64,000 nt of DNA. It comes from Platerodrilus igneus (lineage: Eukaryota > Arthropoda > Insecta > Coleoptera > Lycidae). The position numbers and the translations under genes were made by a program. Every line of letters begins with the position of its first letter. Positions within the stretch are counted from its first letter, which is position 1. The notes under the pieces were generated by a model that ran no database searches, was not told the DNA's origin, and worked only from the letters and a program-made list of their open reading frames with translations. Where the stretch lies: contig JARFIW010001188.1 in NCBI GenBank assembly GCA_036346225.1, positions 1,178,001 through 1,242,000 on the forward strand. The letters run 5' to 3'. This document shows positions 30,866 to 41,029 of this stretch, piece after piece.

Positions 30866-32679
30866 TGCTGTGATAAGGGGTTGTTTAAGGGTGCACGACA
30901 TAGTGAAGGTCACTAGAGAATGAGTAATTAGAATAGGCAGCAGAAAATTGTAGTTATTTTAGGAAATAAGTAAGAAATAGAAGTAGATAGTAAGTAGGAA
31001 ACACCCTGTGTACAAAGTAGAAATAGTTTTGGGCGACGCAGGAAAGACATAGGAAGACGCATAGTTGGCGTAGGAATGAGAAATACGAGTATTAAACGGA
31101 TGGTAAAGATTAAATACCCTGTAGATAGTGTTCAGTTGATATAAGTAAAGCGAATAAGAATATTTTTCAGTGGGAGCACGCGTATAAATGATAAAGAATA
31201 ATTAGACACGCATTAAGAAAAGAGTCTCAGACGATTAAGTAATACGGATGTGAAAATAGAGTTTCATGTAGCTAATATAATGCGTATAAAGATCTAACCA
31301 TTTTGATAAGAGAAATGATTAAAATTGCATGAATCGCATGTAAACAATGAAAGTTTAAAGTAAAATTGCATCAGTTGTTTATGGAAAGGCGACTATTCTA
31401 TCAAAATACAGCATGTTGATAAGTGAAGACACCTGCAAGCAGGTGGGCATTATGAACGAACGCAGAGCATTACGTCAGAAAATATTCGAAATGAAATTAT
31501 TTGATTGGTCCAAGCAAACGACAGGTTCTAGACCACACCACGGATGCAGTGGGGATTCGAAATTATATTAGCAAGCACCGCGATAAGAAAGTCAGTTTTG
31601 AACTCAATGAAGGCCCAAGTGCATTGCCAGTAATACTGAATAATACGTAACAAGTGGTACAAAGTGAAATAAATGAGTGTGTATATGAAAATTACCGTTT
31701 AAAACGTAAGTAGGATTATTTTTATGAATTAATCGTAAACTAAGACATAAAAATAATAGGGCTTCGAGGTCTGAGGGAAAATAGGCCAGAATGTTTGATG
31801 TTAAGAAAGATTACAATAAAACAATTTAAATGTCGAGGCGAAAAGAAGAACATAATCTTGAAGTATAGGGGTGAACGAATTACAAATTTGAAGTCTATGG
31901 CAAGAATGATTAAAGTATAAAATTATAATTTAATGGTGTTGGTCCATAATGGTGATAAGTTGAATGGAATCGAAAATTGGGGAAGATTAATTTTAATGGA
32001 AGCGTCGTCGTAAAAAGATAAAACCAGGTCAGATTGTTAGTTATAAGGCATCTGTTTTTCTACAAGAATTTTATTTTATTTTTAATATCAAATTGGCTAA
32101 ATATTATATGCTTGTAAACAAGTCAACAAAGGGTTGAATACGTATTGAAATAATAATAAGAAAACGGATTTAGAATATTCTACATTTGTTGGTAAAGGTA
32201 ATGAGTTTTCTTTGGTGACTTTGGGTTTTAGTACAAATTAAATGGTTGTTGATAAATGAAATTTATAAAGGTGAATTAATTTGAAAATGTATTGTAAATA
32301 ACGTCAAAGCTGTACATAAAGCATTAGTTTCATTAAATGTGATCCAAACTCACTGAATTTATAATTACAAATATATGCTAGCCGAGGTCATAAGATTGAG
32401 GAGGAGCCACAAATTAAGTAGGGCAGAGATAACCCGCAAAGGCGGTAACTTGTTGAATTTTGTCATTGGTCGATAAAGTTGTTTATGATAAATTCCAGTT
32501 GATAGCAACATTAAGAAACAGCTGGAGGAGGAAATAATCACAAGCTGTAGGAAAGATTAAAATGGTGGTTCAATAATTTAATTTAGTATTATAGCAATTA
32601 AAATAAATAGGTCGCTCAACGTAAGGACACGTGATATTACAGAATTAATAGGCCGACCCACTAAAGGGGTAGTACAGCA
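30866..32679 (+). repeat. Right LTR
   Basis: 1814 bp, same start and end as the left LTR; followed by ATATATATA. Confidence 0.92.
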
Positions 32680-33610
32680 ATATATATAAAGTAAGATGTA
32701 TCTGTAAACAAACTCTTATGAAAATAATAAAGCCATTGACAAAACAAATCGGGCTGGTAGTATAGCATTAACAAAACATTAGCTTTATTAATTTGGAAAC
32801 ATCCACTGACCAATGGTTTCGTTAGCCTCTAGATGGACTGTTCCAAGAACCCTAAGTAATATTATAATGTATAATCGAACAATCACTTACTTGGCAAGAC
32901 CCCAGGGATAATAACACCCCTAAAGGCAATTCAATAAACAAAGACAAGTTATTTAATAAAGCTAATGTTTTGTTAATGGCTATATAACTACCAGCCCGAT
33001 TTGTATTTGTCAATGGCTCTTATTATTTTCATAAGAGTTTGTTTACAGATACATCTTACTTTATATACTATTTTCTTATTGCGGACTGCAAATAACTTGT
33101 CTTTGTTTATTTGAATTGCCTTTGGGGCATGAACCCGGTGTCGCCACGAGAAGGTTTGTTACGTTAGCAAATAAATTTTGCTGTAACATTCCGCAAATCT
33201 CAAAGGCCCAACGTACTTTTATAGTCATTTTCAAAATTTATTATGTAGTTTCGGTTCAATTCTGTACTTCCACACTTTAGTAGTGTTGGTGTTTTATCAC
33301 CTGATGGCGGTTTTATTTACTTTTGCCATAGTACAGTGATTGTTTCGAAATTATATCATTATAATAGCTTCGATTACTTCATAGGGTTCTTGGGAACAGT
33401 CCACTCTGATGAGGCTAACAAGCCGAAACCATTGGTCAGTGGATGTTTCCTCCCATGAATTAATAAAGCTAATGTTTTGTTAATGGCTATATAACTACCA
33501 GCCCGATTTGTATTTGTCAATGGCTCTTATTATTTTCATAAGAGTTTGTTTACAGATACATCTTACTTTATATACTATTTTCTTATTGCGGACTGCAAAT
33601 AACTTGTCTT

Positions 33611-33615
<5 letters not shown>
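32680..33615. mobile_element. Non-autonomous repeat with inverted arms and hammerhead ribozyme
   Basis: No protein frame. The arm at 32686-32850 is the inverted complement of about 33383-33580 (AGTAAGATGTATCTGTAAAC, AATCGGGCTGGTAGT and the ribozyme region). A further direct copy of the outer part of the right arm lies at 32960-33110. (TA)n tracts flank both sides. Inverted or mixed-orientation long terminal repeats with hammerheads are typical of Penelope-like elements, so this is probably a small derivative of one; a retrozyme-like element is the alternative. Confidence 0.6.
33400..33443 (+). ncRNA. Hammerhead ribozyme (complete secondary structure)
   Basis: Stem I TCCACT (33400-33405) pairs with AGTGGA (33438-33443). 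Core CTGATGA 33406-33412. Stem II GGCT/AGCC with loop AACA (33413-33424). GAAA 33425-33428. Short stem III CC/GG with loop ATT (33429-33435), the A-U pair closing it, and cleavage site TC (33436-33437). All invariant core bases of the hammerhead consensus are present. The mirrored arm at 32801-32846 has lost half of stem II and the core. Confidence 0.87.

Positions 33616-33656
<41 letters not shown>
33616..33656. repeat. (TA)n microsatellite
   Basis: Uninterrupted TA dinucleotides just upstream of the ATPase gene. Confidence 0.95.
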
Positions 33657-33692
33657 CACTTTTTTTACAAATCGAATTTAGTACTTGCAAAC

Positions 33693-34367
33693 ATGCGTGT
33701 TGTGAAACAATCAACACCTTTAACCATAAACAATATTGACATTGGCGTGCAATCCTTAGCTAAAAAGAAAAAACATAGCGTTCTTCTGCCTTCATCTATT
33801 CGATGTCTAGTTGTTGGTCCATCAAATTGCGGTAAAACCAACGTTATGATTGGGTTGATAGAACATCCTAATGGTTTAAAGTTTGAAAACGTATATGTTT
33901 ATACTAAATCACTTTATCAACCAAAGTATCAATACCTTGAAAGTCTACTGCGACCAATAAAAGGGATCAAATATTATACATTTTCCAGTTCTGATAATAT
34001 TATATCACCATCTGATGCTGGAAATAATTCTATATTTGTTTTTGATGATGTAGCTTGCGATAAACAAGGTATCATTAGGGAATACTTTAGTATGGGGCGT
34101 CATAAACAACCTTTGTCAAAGTTATACTCATATACCTAAGCACTTACTACGTGATAATGCTAATCTTTTAGTTTTATTTAAACAAGATGATTTAAACTTA
34201 AAACACATATATGACGAACACGTCAATACTGACATGAAGTATGATAAATTCTGTGAAATATGTGCTGCTTGTTGGCAAGACAAATACGGTTTCTTAGTTG
34301 TAGACAAAGATAGTGATCCAGGTCAAGGAAGGTACCGAATAGGTTTTGATCACTTCATACATATTTA
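33693..34367 (+). pseudogene. Packaging ATPase (copy B), one frameshift
   Basis: A32/FtsK-HerA-type DNA-packaging ATPase. Walker A GPSNCGKT (residues 42-49), shared VYTKSLYQPKYQYL segment, Walker B SIFVFDDV near 34035, MGRHK sensor-like segment. A frame change near 34110 separates the C-terminal part (LLRDNANLLVLFKQDD, then GRYRIGFDHF) ending at 34367. It has no HTH domain, unlike the C version. Start ATG 33693 lies just after the TA tract, so part of its promoter may have been replaced by the inserted repeats. Confidence 0.87.
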
Positions 34368-34433
34368 AACCTTGAGAGACGCAAGTATCGTTAGTATCGA
34401 AGAATTTTTTTATTACAATAAACTTTTTACACA

Positions 34434-35440
34434 ATGAACAAGGAGGCGATAAAACTTAAAAGAATTTTAATTAAGCGCCAGTTAAAAGATAATGAAGTCG
34501 TCCAAGTGGAATCAATCTTACCCATAACATCGCGATTAGAAACTATTGCTAATAAACTGGATGGGGAAAGTGTGGTAAAGAAAGAAAAATTTAAAGAAGA
34601 AGAAGAACTGCCTCATAGCAGTGTAAAAAAAATTAAACTTAAATTGCTAGAAAGGAACCTTGACTATATTGATTCGCCGGTTATTGCTCAGCATATACCG
34701 AATATAAAAAATGATGCCATAAAGGAAGATGATGATGATGATGATGTTGAGAATGAATACAAAGCAGAAGTTAATCGAAATGCACAAGAAGCCCAGGAAT
34801 ATATTCAAAGCTTTGCCGATTCACCTGGTATGACACATTATCTCGAACAGCTACATCCGCTACCTCGAGAATATATTTACAATATGTTTAAAGATGTTAA
34901 GAACGAATTTGATCATAAATATGGTATTAGGTTTAACCCTGATTCAAATGGTCTTATGATAGGCAATTCGAATTTCGCGTTGGATGATGAAAATATTCTA
35001 ATAAATGATTTGAAATATAAAGGTACTCCTGGATTATACGAACTACTGTTTAAAAAATATCCTGTCGGGTACAGTCCGCAAGATCTAAAGTCGTACCTTG
35101 ATATTGTGAAAAGAACAAATGCTAATAGAAGATATTATTCTGAAACAGAACAAATTCAGGGTAATACTTCGTATAAGTACAAAAATATAATATCTACATT
35201 AAACATACTTCCCAAACACCCCGTAGACCTAGAACATTACCCTATAGAAAGCGTCTTGGAGACGGTATGACAATGGAAGTATCAAATAACGCTATAGATT
35301 ATTTATATTGGAATGATCCCAATGAACTTGTTGATAGATTACGACTTTTAGTTTCATCTCAGACTGCTGGACACACAGGTCACGGCAACGAAATAAATTC
35401 GATCATTGAAGAATTGCGTGAGGCGAAAGTGATTAGATGA
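34434..35440 (+). pseudogene. DUF8207-like Polinton protein (copy B), one stop
   Basis: 278 codons from ATG 34434 to TGA at 35268-35270, then the C-terminal module YLYWNDPNELVDRLRLL...IIEELREAK in another frame to TGA 35438-35440. The N-terminal half is charged with an acidic run (DDDDDD near 34727-34745). The conserved core is YKGTPGLYELLFKKYP and DLKSYLDIVKRTN. Only the core and the C-terminal module are shared with family C. I recall this as DUF8207; function unknown, always near integrase and ATPase in such elements. Confidence 0.7.
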
Positions 35441-35441
35441 T

Positions 35442-35882
35442 ATGACAATTGACAAATTTGGAAGGCACTTACATAACCGTAAAATAGATATAAGTGAACA
35501 GGAATATGAAAATAAAAGTGAAGGTTTTGAAACCTTGATTGAGTACAAGTTACATATGCTACATTACACGGTAGTAGCAACGTTTTACTCTAGTACATTC
35601 CTCGACGGTGACAAGACATTCCTTATTTTCAACATTAAACATAATTATGAATTTCCTTATGAGGAAGCAGTCATTGAGAATATTAAAGGATACCGCAAGA
35701 CATTGAAATTTTATAAACAAAAAAGTTATGTAATTGCACAGTTACAAGGATTTTTGCTTAAACGTATGGATGTAATCAGCTTTCGTGACAGCGGTGCTAT
35801 CATAAACAATACCACAATGTTTCTTGATTTTATATTAAAAGTTCCTTTCAAAGCAAGTGGAACCCACGACATTCAAACATAG
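35442..35882 (+). CDS. Fibre-like protein, beta-rich body (copy B, 146 aa)
   Basis: Starts MTIDKFGRHL, matching MPIDRFGR of the C protein, and begins one base after the previous stop. The remainder has no similarity to C: it is strand-rich (VVATFYSSTFL, TFLIFNIKHNYEF, SYVIAQLQGFL, MFLDFILKVPF), which fits a small beta-sandwich knob. Constant N-terminus plus exchangeable C-terminus is what adenovirus-like and phage fibres show, the N-terminus binding the penton. The frame is intact. An attachment role is inferred from gene order and pattern; no structural search was possible. Confidence 0.55.
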   Translation: MTIDKFGRHLHNRKIDISEQEYENKSEGFETLIEYKLHMLHYTVVATFYSSTFLDGDKTFLIFNIKHNYEFPYEEAVIENIKGYRKTLKFYKQKSYVIAQLQGFLLKRMDVISFRDSGAIINNTTMFLDFILKVPFKASGTHDIQT

Positions 35883-35930
35883 AAATATTTATTAATTGTA
35901 TTTAATAAATCCTGATTAGAAAAAAGTATT

Positions 35931-36871
35931 ATGATAGTTGCTCAATCAAAAGTGAAAGAGGATATAGTAAATGAACTTCATAAACCAGCAAGAATAAATT
36001 TCAAGAGACGCAAAGTGATAGTAAAAGGTTTAAATGACCTTCTTCAGACCGATTTGATTGAAATGCTACCATATTCGCAAACAAACAAAGGATTTAATAC
36101 ATTTTAGTAGTTATTGATTGTTTCTCCAAATACGTATGGGCTGTACCACTTAAAAGTAAAACGGGTATTGCTGTTACAGCTGCAATAAAAACAATTTTAA
36201 ATAAATTTAAAAATCCACCAAGAAATTTGCAGTCTGATTTTGGTAAAGAATATTATAACAAACACTTTCAATCCTTAATGCAGACATATGGCATAAACCA
36301 TTATAGTGTTTTTTCTACAAAGAAAGCATGCATTGTGGAACGTGTAATTAGAACTTTAAAGGGAAAAATGTGGCGCTTGTTTAACCTGAACGGTTCTTAC
36401 AATTGGATAATAAATTTAAGCGATATTGTAAAACAATACAACAATACAGTTCACAATACTATCGGAGTCAAACCTGTAAAAGTTGATAAATCAAATGAAA
36501 AAACTATACTTAAATCATCATTTACCCACATCAAACTTGCAACCAAAATACCAAAATATTCAATTAAAGACAGTGTGAGGATTAGTAAACACAGGGAAGC
36601 ATTTACGAAAGGTTACACGCCAAACTGGTCAAATGAAATTTTTAAGATTAAAAAGGTAAACGTAACCAATCCGACAACATATATATTAGAAGATCAGGAC
36701 GAGAAAGAAATCAAAGGTGCATTTTATGAAACGGAGTTGCAAAAGGTTAAACATCCCGGAATTTACCTGGTAGAAAAAGTTCTACGAAAGAGTGGAAATA
36801 AAGTATTTGTAAAATGGTTAGGCTTCTCTAACGTACACAATAGCTGGATCGATAAAAATAATGTTTGTTAG
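35931..36871 (+). pseudogene. Polinton integrase with chromodomain (copy B), broken near the first catalytic region
   Basis: Start ATG 35931. First Asp in LLQTDLIEM near 36045, then TAG at 36105-36107 with a frame change; the core continues as VVIDCFSKYVWAVPLKSKT, second Asp in LQSDFGKEYYN, Glu in VERVIRTLKGKMW. The C-terminus holds an SH3-like SVRISKHREAFTKGY region and a chromodomain (YLVEKVLRKSGNKVFVKWLG). A single small indel accounts for the break. The enzyme produced the GTTCTA duplication when it or a sister copy was active. Confidence 0.88.
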
Positions 36872-37100
36872 AAGTTGTTATAATAATAGTTAATAAGGCT
36901 AACATTGTAAAATTATATTAAAATAAATAATACAGACAAAATCTTTCTATTGTTTTTTATTATTATAAAGGAATTTTGTAAGGCTAACATTGTAAAATTA
37001 TAGTAAAATAAATAATACAGACAAAATCTTTCTATTGTTTTTATTTTTATCAAGCCATTCTTTTAATAAAAAGGTATTTTGTTTTGCGCATTGCAGATTA
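36872..37100. other. Convergent 3' region with a duplicated polyadenylation segment
   Basis: A segment beginning AAGGCTAACATTGTAAAATTAT and containing AAAATAAATAATACAG and CTTTCTATTG occurs twice in direct orientation (about 36896-36960 and 36979-37044). It lies between the ends of the integrase (+) and the terminal gene (-). Confidence 0.65.
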
Positions 37101-37526
37101 TTATTGCTGTCTACAACAATGGATGTTATATTTTAAACGATTGGTGATTTTTAACTCCGATAGCTTAGGACAACCTAGTGCAAGCATATCAGTTACAAAG
37201 TTTTGCATTATATATGTTTCAATCAATTTCTTCTTTTCTAGACCCTTCACAAATACTTCTTCACCGGGTCGGATAATTTGCTTCAAATAAAGCGCTATAT
37301 ATGATGACACCATTCCAGCCGTTGAAGATTCATCCCAAGAAAGTCCATGAATATTCCTTGTCACCCAGTCGTTATGTTTTATATGATCTTGACTCAAACA
37401 ACTAGACTGCATTGGCAGTTTAAAAATTTGATGCCAAACATCACCTAACAAGTCCAAAACCGCAATTTCTTTGCACACAAACTCGTTTTTCTTGTATTTA
37501 AATCCCTGAATATCAATTATATACAT
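37101..37526 (-). CDS. Conserved terminal Polinton protein, possible RNase-H-fold exonuclease (copy B, 141 aa)
   Basis: Intact frame from ATG 37526, MYIIDIQGFKYKKNEF. Conserved with family C 10007-10480 in the first strand, CKEIAVLD, GLSWDESST and VFVKGLEKK. Faces inward from the terminal repeat, whose TATATAAGG box (37587-37595, minus) lies about 70 bases upstream. Together with the 98-aa gene it is one of two outermost genes under the same repeat-borne promoter. The possible DEDD-like fold is a weak inference; I do not recognise the family by name. Confidence 0.65.
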   Translation of the reverse strand: MYIIDIQGFKYKKNEFVCKEIAVLDLLGDVWHQIFKLPMQSSCLSQDHIKHNDWVTRNIHGLSWDESSTAGMVSSYIALYLKQIIRPGEEVFVKGLEKKKLIETYIMQNFVTDMLALGCPKLSELKITNRLKYNIHCCRQQ

Positions 37527-37553
37527 GTTTGTATGTAAATATATGCAGTAAAC

Positions 37554-38328
37554 TTCGACTAATTAAATTAATATTAGGAGCAATCTCCTTATATAGCAGA
37601 TTACCACCATCTGCGTACTTTGCCAACCCATTTTTCAACCTATCACAAGAGTGAACACATTTTGAATTGAAACCGGCCCATGTGTATTTGCAGCCTCTAA
37701 ACATAAATCAGAATCCACTTTAATTAAACACAATTGACTTGAATGCGATATTTTGCATCTGTCATACTTTATAACTTCTCGCTAGAAAACCAAATTCAAA
37801 ACATCTACACACATTTTCTCTGCACTTACATTTTTCAACATACGTGTGTTTTGAAGTATGTATGTTCCATTGAAAGTAATATAAAGCCGATCCTAATTCA
37901 AAACGTGCCTACAAGTATTTTACATTTGAAAAGAATTCAGGTTTTCACATTTTACATTAAAAGTATATAACGCCGATCCTAATTCAAAACGGTGCACGTG
38001 TAACTTCTCGCTAGAAAACCGAATTCAAAACAGCTACACACATTTTTTCTCTGCACTTACATTTTTCAACATACGTGTGTTTTGAAATATATTTCATTGA
38101 AAGTAATATAAAGCCGATCCTAATTCAAAACGTGCCCACAAGTATTTTACATTGAAAGTATATAAGAATTCATGTTTTCACAACTATTTTACATTGAAAT
38201 GTTTTCACAACTATTTTACATTGAAATTATATAGAGCCGATCCTAATTCAAAACGGTGCACGTGTATTTTACATATGGAAAATACGTCTGAACACGTTTT
38301 GAATTAGGACCGGCCCTATCTCCCTACT
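37554..38328. repeat. Right terminal inverted repeat of Polinton B
   Basis: About 0.78 kb, inverse of 12744-13759 but without the 236-bp duplication. Words GCCGATCCTAATTCAAAACG recur; terminal palindrome at 38236-38316. Confidence 0.9.
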
Positions 38329-38334
38329 GTTCTA
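38329..38334. other. Target site duplication GTTCTA, right of Polinton B
   Basis: Identical to 12738-12743. Confidence 0.93.
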
Positions 38335-38790
38335 CTATCCAAAGGCAATTGTGGATGATAGGACACTAAAATGTTTAATAAACTATTAAGGGCTTTGTGA
38401 GTTACATGTTCCGATACAGCCCACTGTCTTAGTTTTATCAAAAGGTTATCTTCTGTGATTATAAAATTATCGGTCACATGAAGTGTATTTTTTTTCATTA
38501 AATACAACAACCTCAACGGGGGACAATTCACATTCAAAAAATTTTAATGAATCATATGAGGAAGATTTAGAATCAGATAAATCCAATAAATATTTATCAT
38601 CAAAATTATTAGATTGATTGACTGATTTGTTGTTTATTTCATTTATATTGGAATTACTTTGACCCTGACCATTTTGTAGATTAATTTGAAATTGATTTTG
38701 TGTAAAGTTTACCTCGTTTTCTACTCTCCTATAAAACTGACGCTTTGAAATAAATTCTTTATGCTTCAATTTCCCCTTTTAGACATTTTT
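38335..38790 (-). pseudogene. Transposase-like gene, 5' portion, split by Polinton B
   Basis: ATG near 38790 followed by KHKEFISKRQFYRRV in a frame one base off, an N/Q-rich acidic middle, then after a frame change in a run of eight A (about 38490) LRQWAVSEHVTHKALNSLL and LPLDSRT at the target site. The protein continues beyond the insertion at 12743 and below. Family known to me as transposon-encoded in insects and cnidarians; the exact transposon group is uncertain. It was inactive or weakly decayed at insertion: two small frame changes here and stops in the 3' part. Confidence 0.7.
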
Positions 38791-38959
38791 AAATTTTATA
38801 CAGATACTGTATGCCAGATAAAAGTAAAATGAACAAGATACGATTTTATTATCCTAACCACAACGTTCACATACATACATATTAACCTAAAACTCAAATC
38901 TACAAATATAAGAACTTCTTATAACAATATTAATAAATGTAATCAACTTCTTTAAATGT

Positions 38960-40382
38960 TTACACAGTTTGTCGTCTGTTCTGAGCCTGGCGAGCATTTA
39001 TATTTCTTTTTGGTGCATGTTTTAACCATACTTTAATAAAACCATTAACCTGATTCTCAGTTGTATTAGGAGAACTGGTCAGAACTGCCTCTATATAAAG
39101 AATTATATTTAAAGCAACTTTTACCAATTTAAATAATATGTACGAATAACAACTTTCTTTAACTGTAGCTCTGCAAATGGTTTCTTCTGCTTGCGTGTGT
39201 CCAAAAAGCTATATTGAGAAGCCAGTTCGTTTGACATAAGATTTTTTAATATAGTGTTAGTTTTTGAAGTCAGGTCTCTACCACCAATAGTCGCAAAATA
39301 GAATGCCTAAAAATAAATACGTCTGCATATTTTATCGTTTACATACAGGTTATAATTACCACAGCAGATAAATTGCCTATATCATTTAGATATTCTTCTA
39401 TTAAATAAAGATTGGTAGCACTAGTAATAGGTAATGTAACTGGAAAGTCAACTGGGAGACTGAGAGGCAAGTCTGTACAAGAAGTTTGTCTAGCCTTTAA
39501 TAATTTTATAATTTCTGTATTTTGGTGCTTAACATGTATCAATGTGAACAGGAGTTTATCGGCAATATCTAAAATAAAATACAATAAAGCAGTGTGTCAT
39601 AGAATTTATAATAATTACCATTATCAATCTGCTTTGGAATATTTAGCGATGTAGATACACTCGACGAAGGTGTATTACAGCGAGATACAGAAGGAGACAC
39701 ACGTTGAGTGAGACTAACACAAGATGAATTAACAAAGCTTGCAGCTTGATTTGTTTGTAGAATGTTTTCCTTATCATAAGCCTGATTTAAAAAGGGTAGT
39801 GACTGAATCGGTGTCGGCAACAATTCTAAATAAAATTGATGAAATAAAATCTAAATTAAACATGGATATTCTTACCACAAAAATTATTATCTATTTCTTG
39901 TGTTGCACTTGCATTACTTAGAAGTGTAGTAATTCCCTTTACTTTAGGCGGTAATACAAGATGAGTTGAGAGAACTTCTTCGTCACTACTACCTAGAATT
40001 CGTCTAGGTGGTTTAACTTTACGCTTCTTCAAAGGATTATCTGTTTCGGTTTGAACATCAGATTCAGATTCAGCCCGTTTAAGCTTCTGCCATGCCTTGG
40101 AATAATTATCTACAAGAAATAAACACATGATTTCTGACAATATTTACAAGACAATTTACCTTCTTCAAAATAAATTCTACAAATTGGATACACTTCCCAA
40201 GTCTTATTATCGTCTGGATTTGGTGCTTCACCACATTTTACCGCTCTGTCAAATCGGCTTTGTTGTTTGTAGGAAGGCCACCATACTTGTTTCTTTCGAG
40301 GGGTAAGCCAAGTTGAATGAATTAAAGCTAATTCTCCTTCACCAACACCATCTTCCATAAACTCCACTCCGATATATGCCAT
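38960..40382 (-). CDS. DUF4806-like gene, about six exons
   Basis: Exons on the minus strand: 40382-40160 (MAYIGVEFMEDGVGEGELALI, WWPSYKQQ.RF), 40109-39876, 39825-39619, 39568-39360, 39306-about 39150, and 39090-38960. Introns are short, AT-rich and use GT/AG (for example GTAAAT after 40160, TTGTAG before 40109). The C-terminal exons carry the DUF4806 pattern: LPL..V..P.(T)..(A)TNLYLIEEYLNDI, then TIGGRDL...ILKNLMSNELASQYSF and KKPFAELQLKKV. The donor of exon 5 is not resolved. Such genes occur as accessory genes of DNA transposons; here it neighbours the transposase-like gene in the same orientation. Confidence 0.7.
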
Positions 40383-41000
40383 GTGTACAAATTAAATATT
40401 TTTCTACTTAAATATACACAGTCCGCTTTACTACGATACCACAACAGCAGCCACTATATACAAGTATCACGTGCCAAAGTCTATGCTATTTAATTGGAAA
40501 ATGTACAATAGTGACAATGACCACAAATTATACTCTTAGAGCACGGCGCATATATTGAAGAGTGAAAAATACGGATGTATTTTTGTTATGTTAGACAGAA
40601 ACAAATTGCAAGTGAACTCTACGACGGCGAGGTATATCAAGTTCAACGTCCATCTGATATACTTAGTTGATACTTGCGAATATATAAACTATAAAAATAA
40701 TGAAAAACTGTCAGTTTCGCCAACGGCCTAGGACAATACTTATAATAATATAATGTAATAATTTTTTAAGACATAATAGTTTTTATTAAATACATTACAA
40801 CGAGGATGGTTTAATACAACCCATTTATTTTGACGTCGCATCGAAGTCAGCGCACGTGGCCAATACATCTCTAAAAAGATGGTAACAATATGACGTCATT
40901 TTCACGTAACAATTTCGTCGCTTGGAGACCGTCGACGTGTACCACCAAATATTCACGTGAAATTGACAAGATATGACGTCAGCCTGCTACTTGGGATCAC
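40383..41000. other. Upstream region of the DUF4806-like gene
   Basis: No gene seen. 40800-40995 is richer in CG and TGACGTCA-like words (ATATGACGTCA occurs near 40890 and 40972) than its surroundings and might be the terminal part of the DNA transposon that carries the two minus-strand genes. No matching inverted repeat was identified on the other side. Confidence 0.35.
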
Positions 41001-41029
41001 CCTATCTCTCCTATTTATTACCGTTTTCC

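Larger units (their letters stand above)
25639..32679 (+). mobile_element. Ty3/gypsy-type LTR retrotransposon, recent but internally deleted
   Basis: Two near-identical direct repeats of about 1.8 kb flank gag, protease and reverse transcriptase frames on +. RNase H and integrase are missing: the RT frame stops at 30514 and the right LTR starts 350 bases later. The insertion sits in a (TA)n tract inside Polinton B. A diverged relative lies at 44122-53800 on the minus strand. Confidence 0.92.
12744..38328. mobile_element. Polinton/Maverick (adintovirus-like) copy B, complete tip to tip
   Basis: Begins AGTAGGGAGGTAGGGCCGG and ends with the inverse, flanked by GTTCTA on both sides. Contents in order: terminal repeat, 98-aa gene, repeat array, pPolB (+), duplicated pol-end/capsid block, then on - major capsid, small protein, penton, protease, pX, PLA2; a gap filled by retroelements; then on + ATPase, DUF8207-like, fibre-like, integrase; and on - the conserved terminal gene and the second terminal repeat. 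Without the nested insertions of about 8 kb and the 2.1-kb duplication, length would be about 15.5 kb, normal for Polintons. Confidence 0.93.

Noticed and set aside
32850..33380. A coding segment inside the hammerhead repeat
   Set aside because: No frame longer than a few dozen codons and no motif; kept as non-coding.
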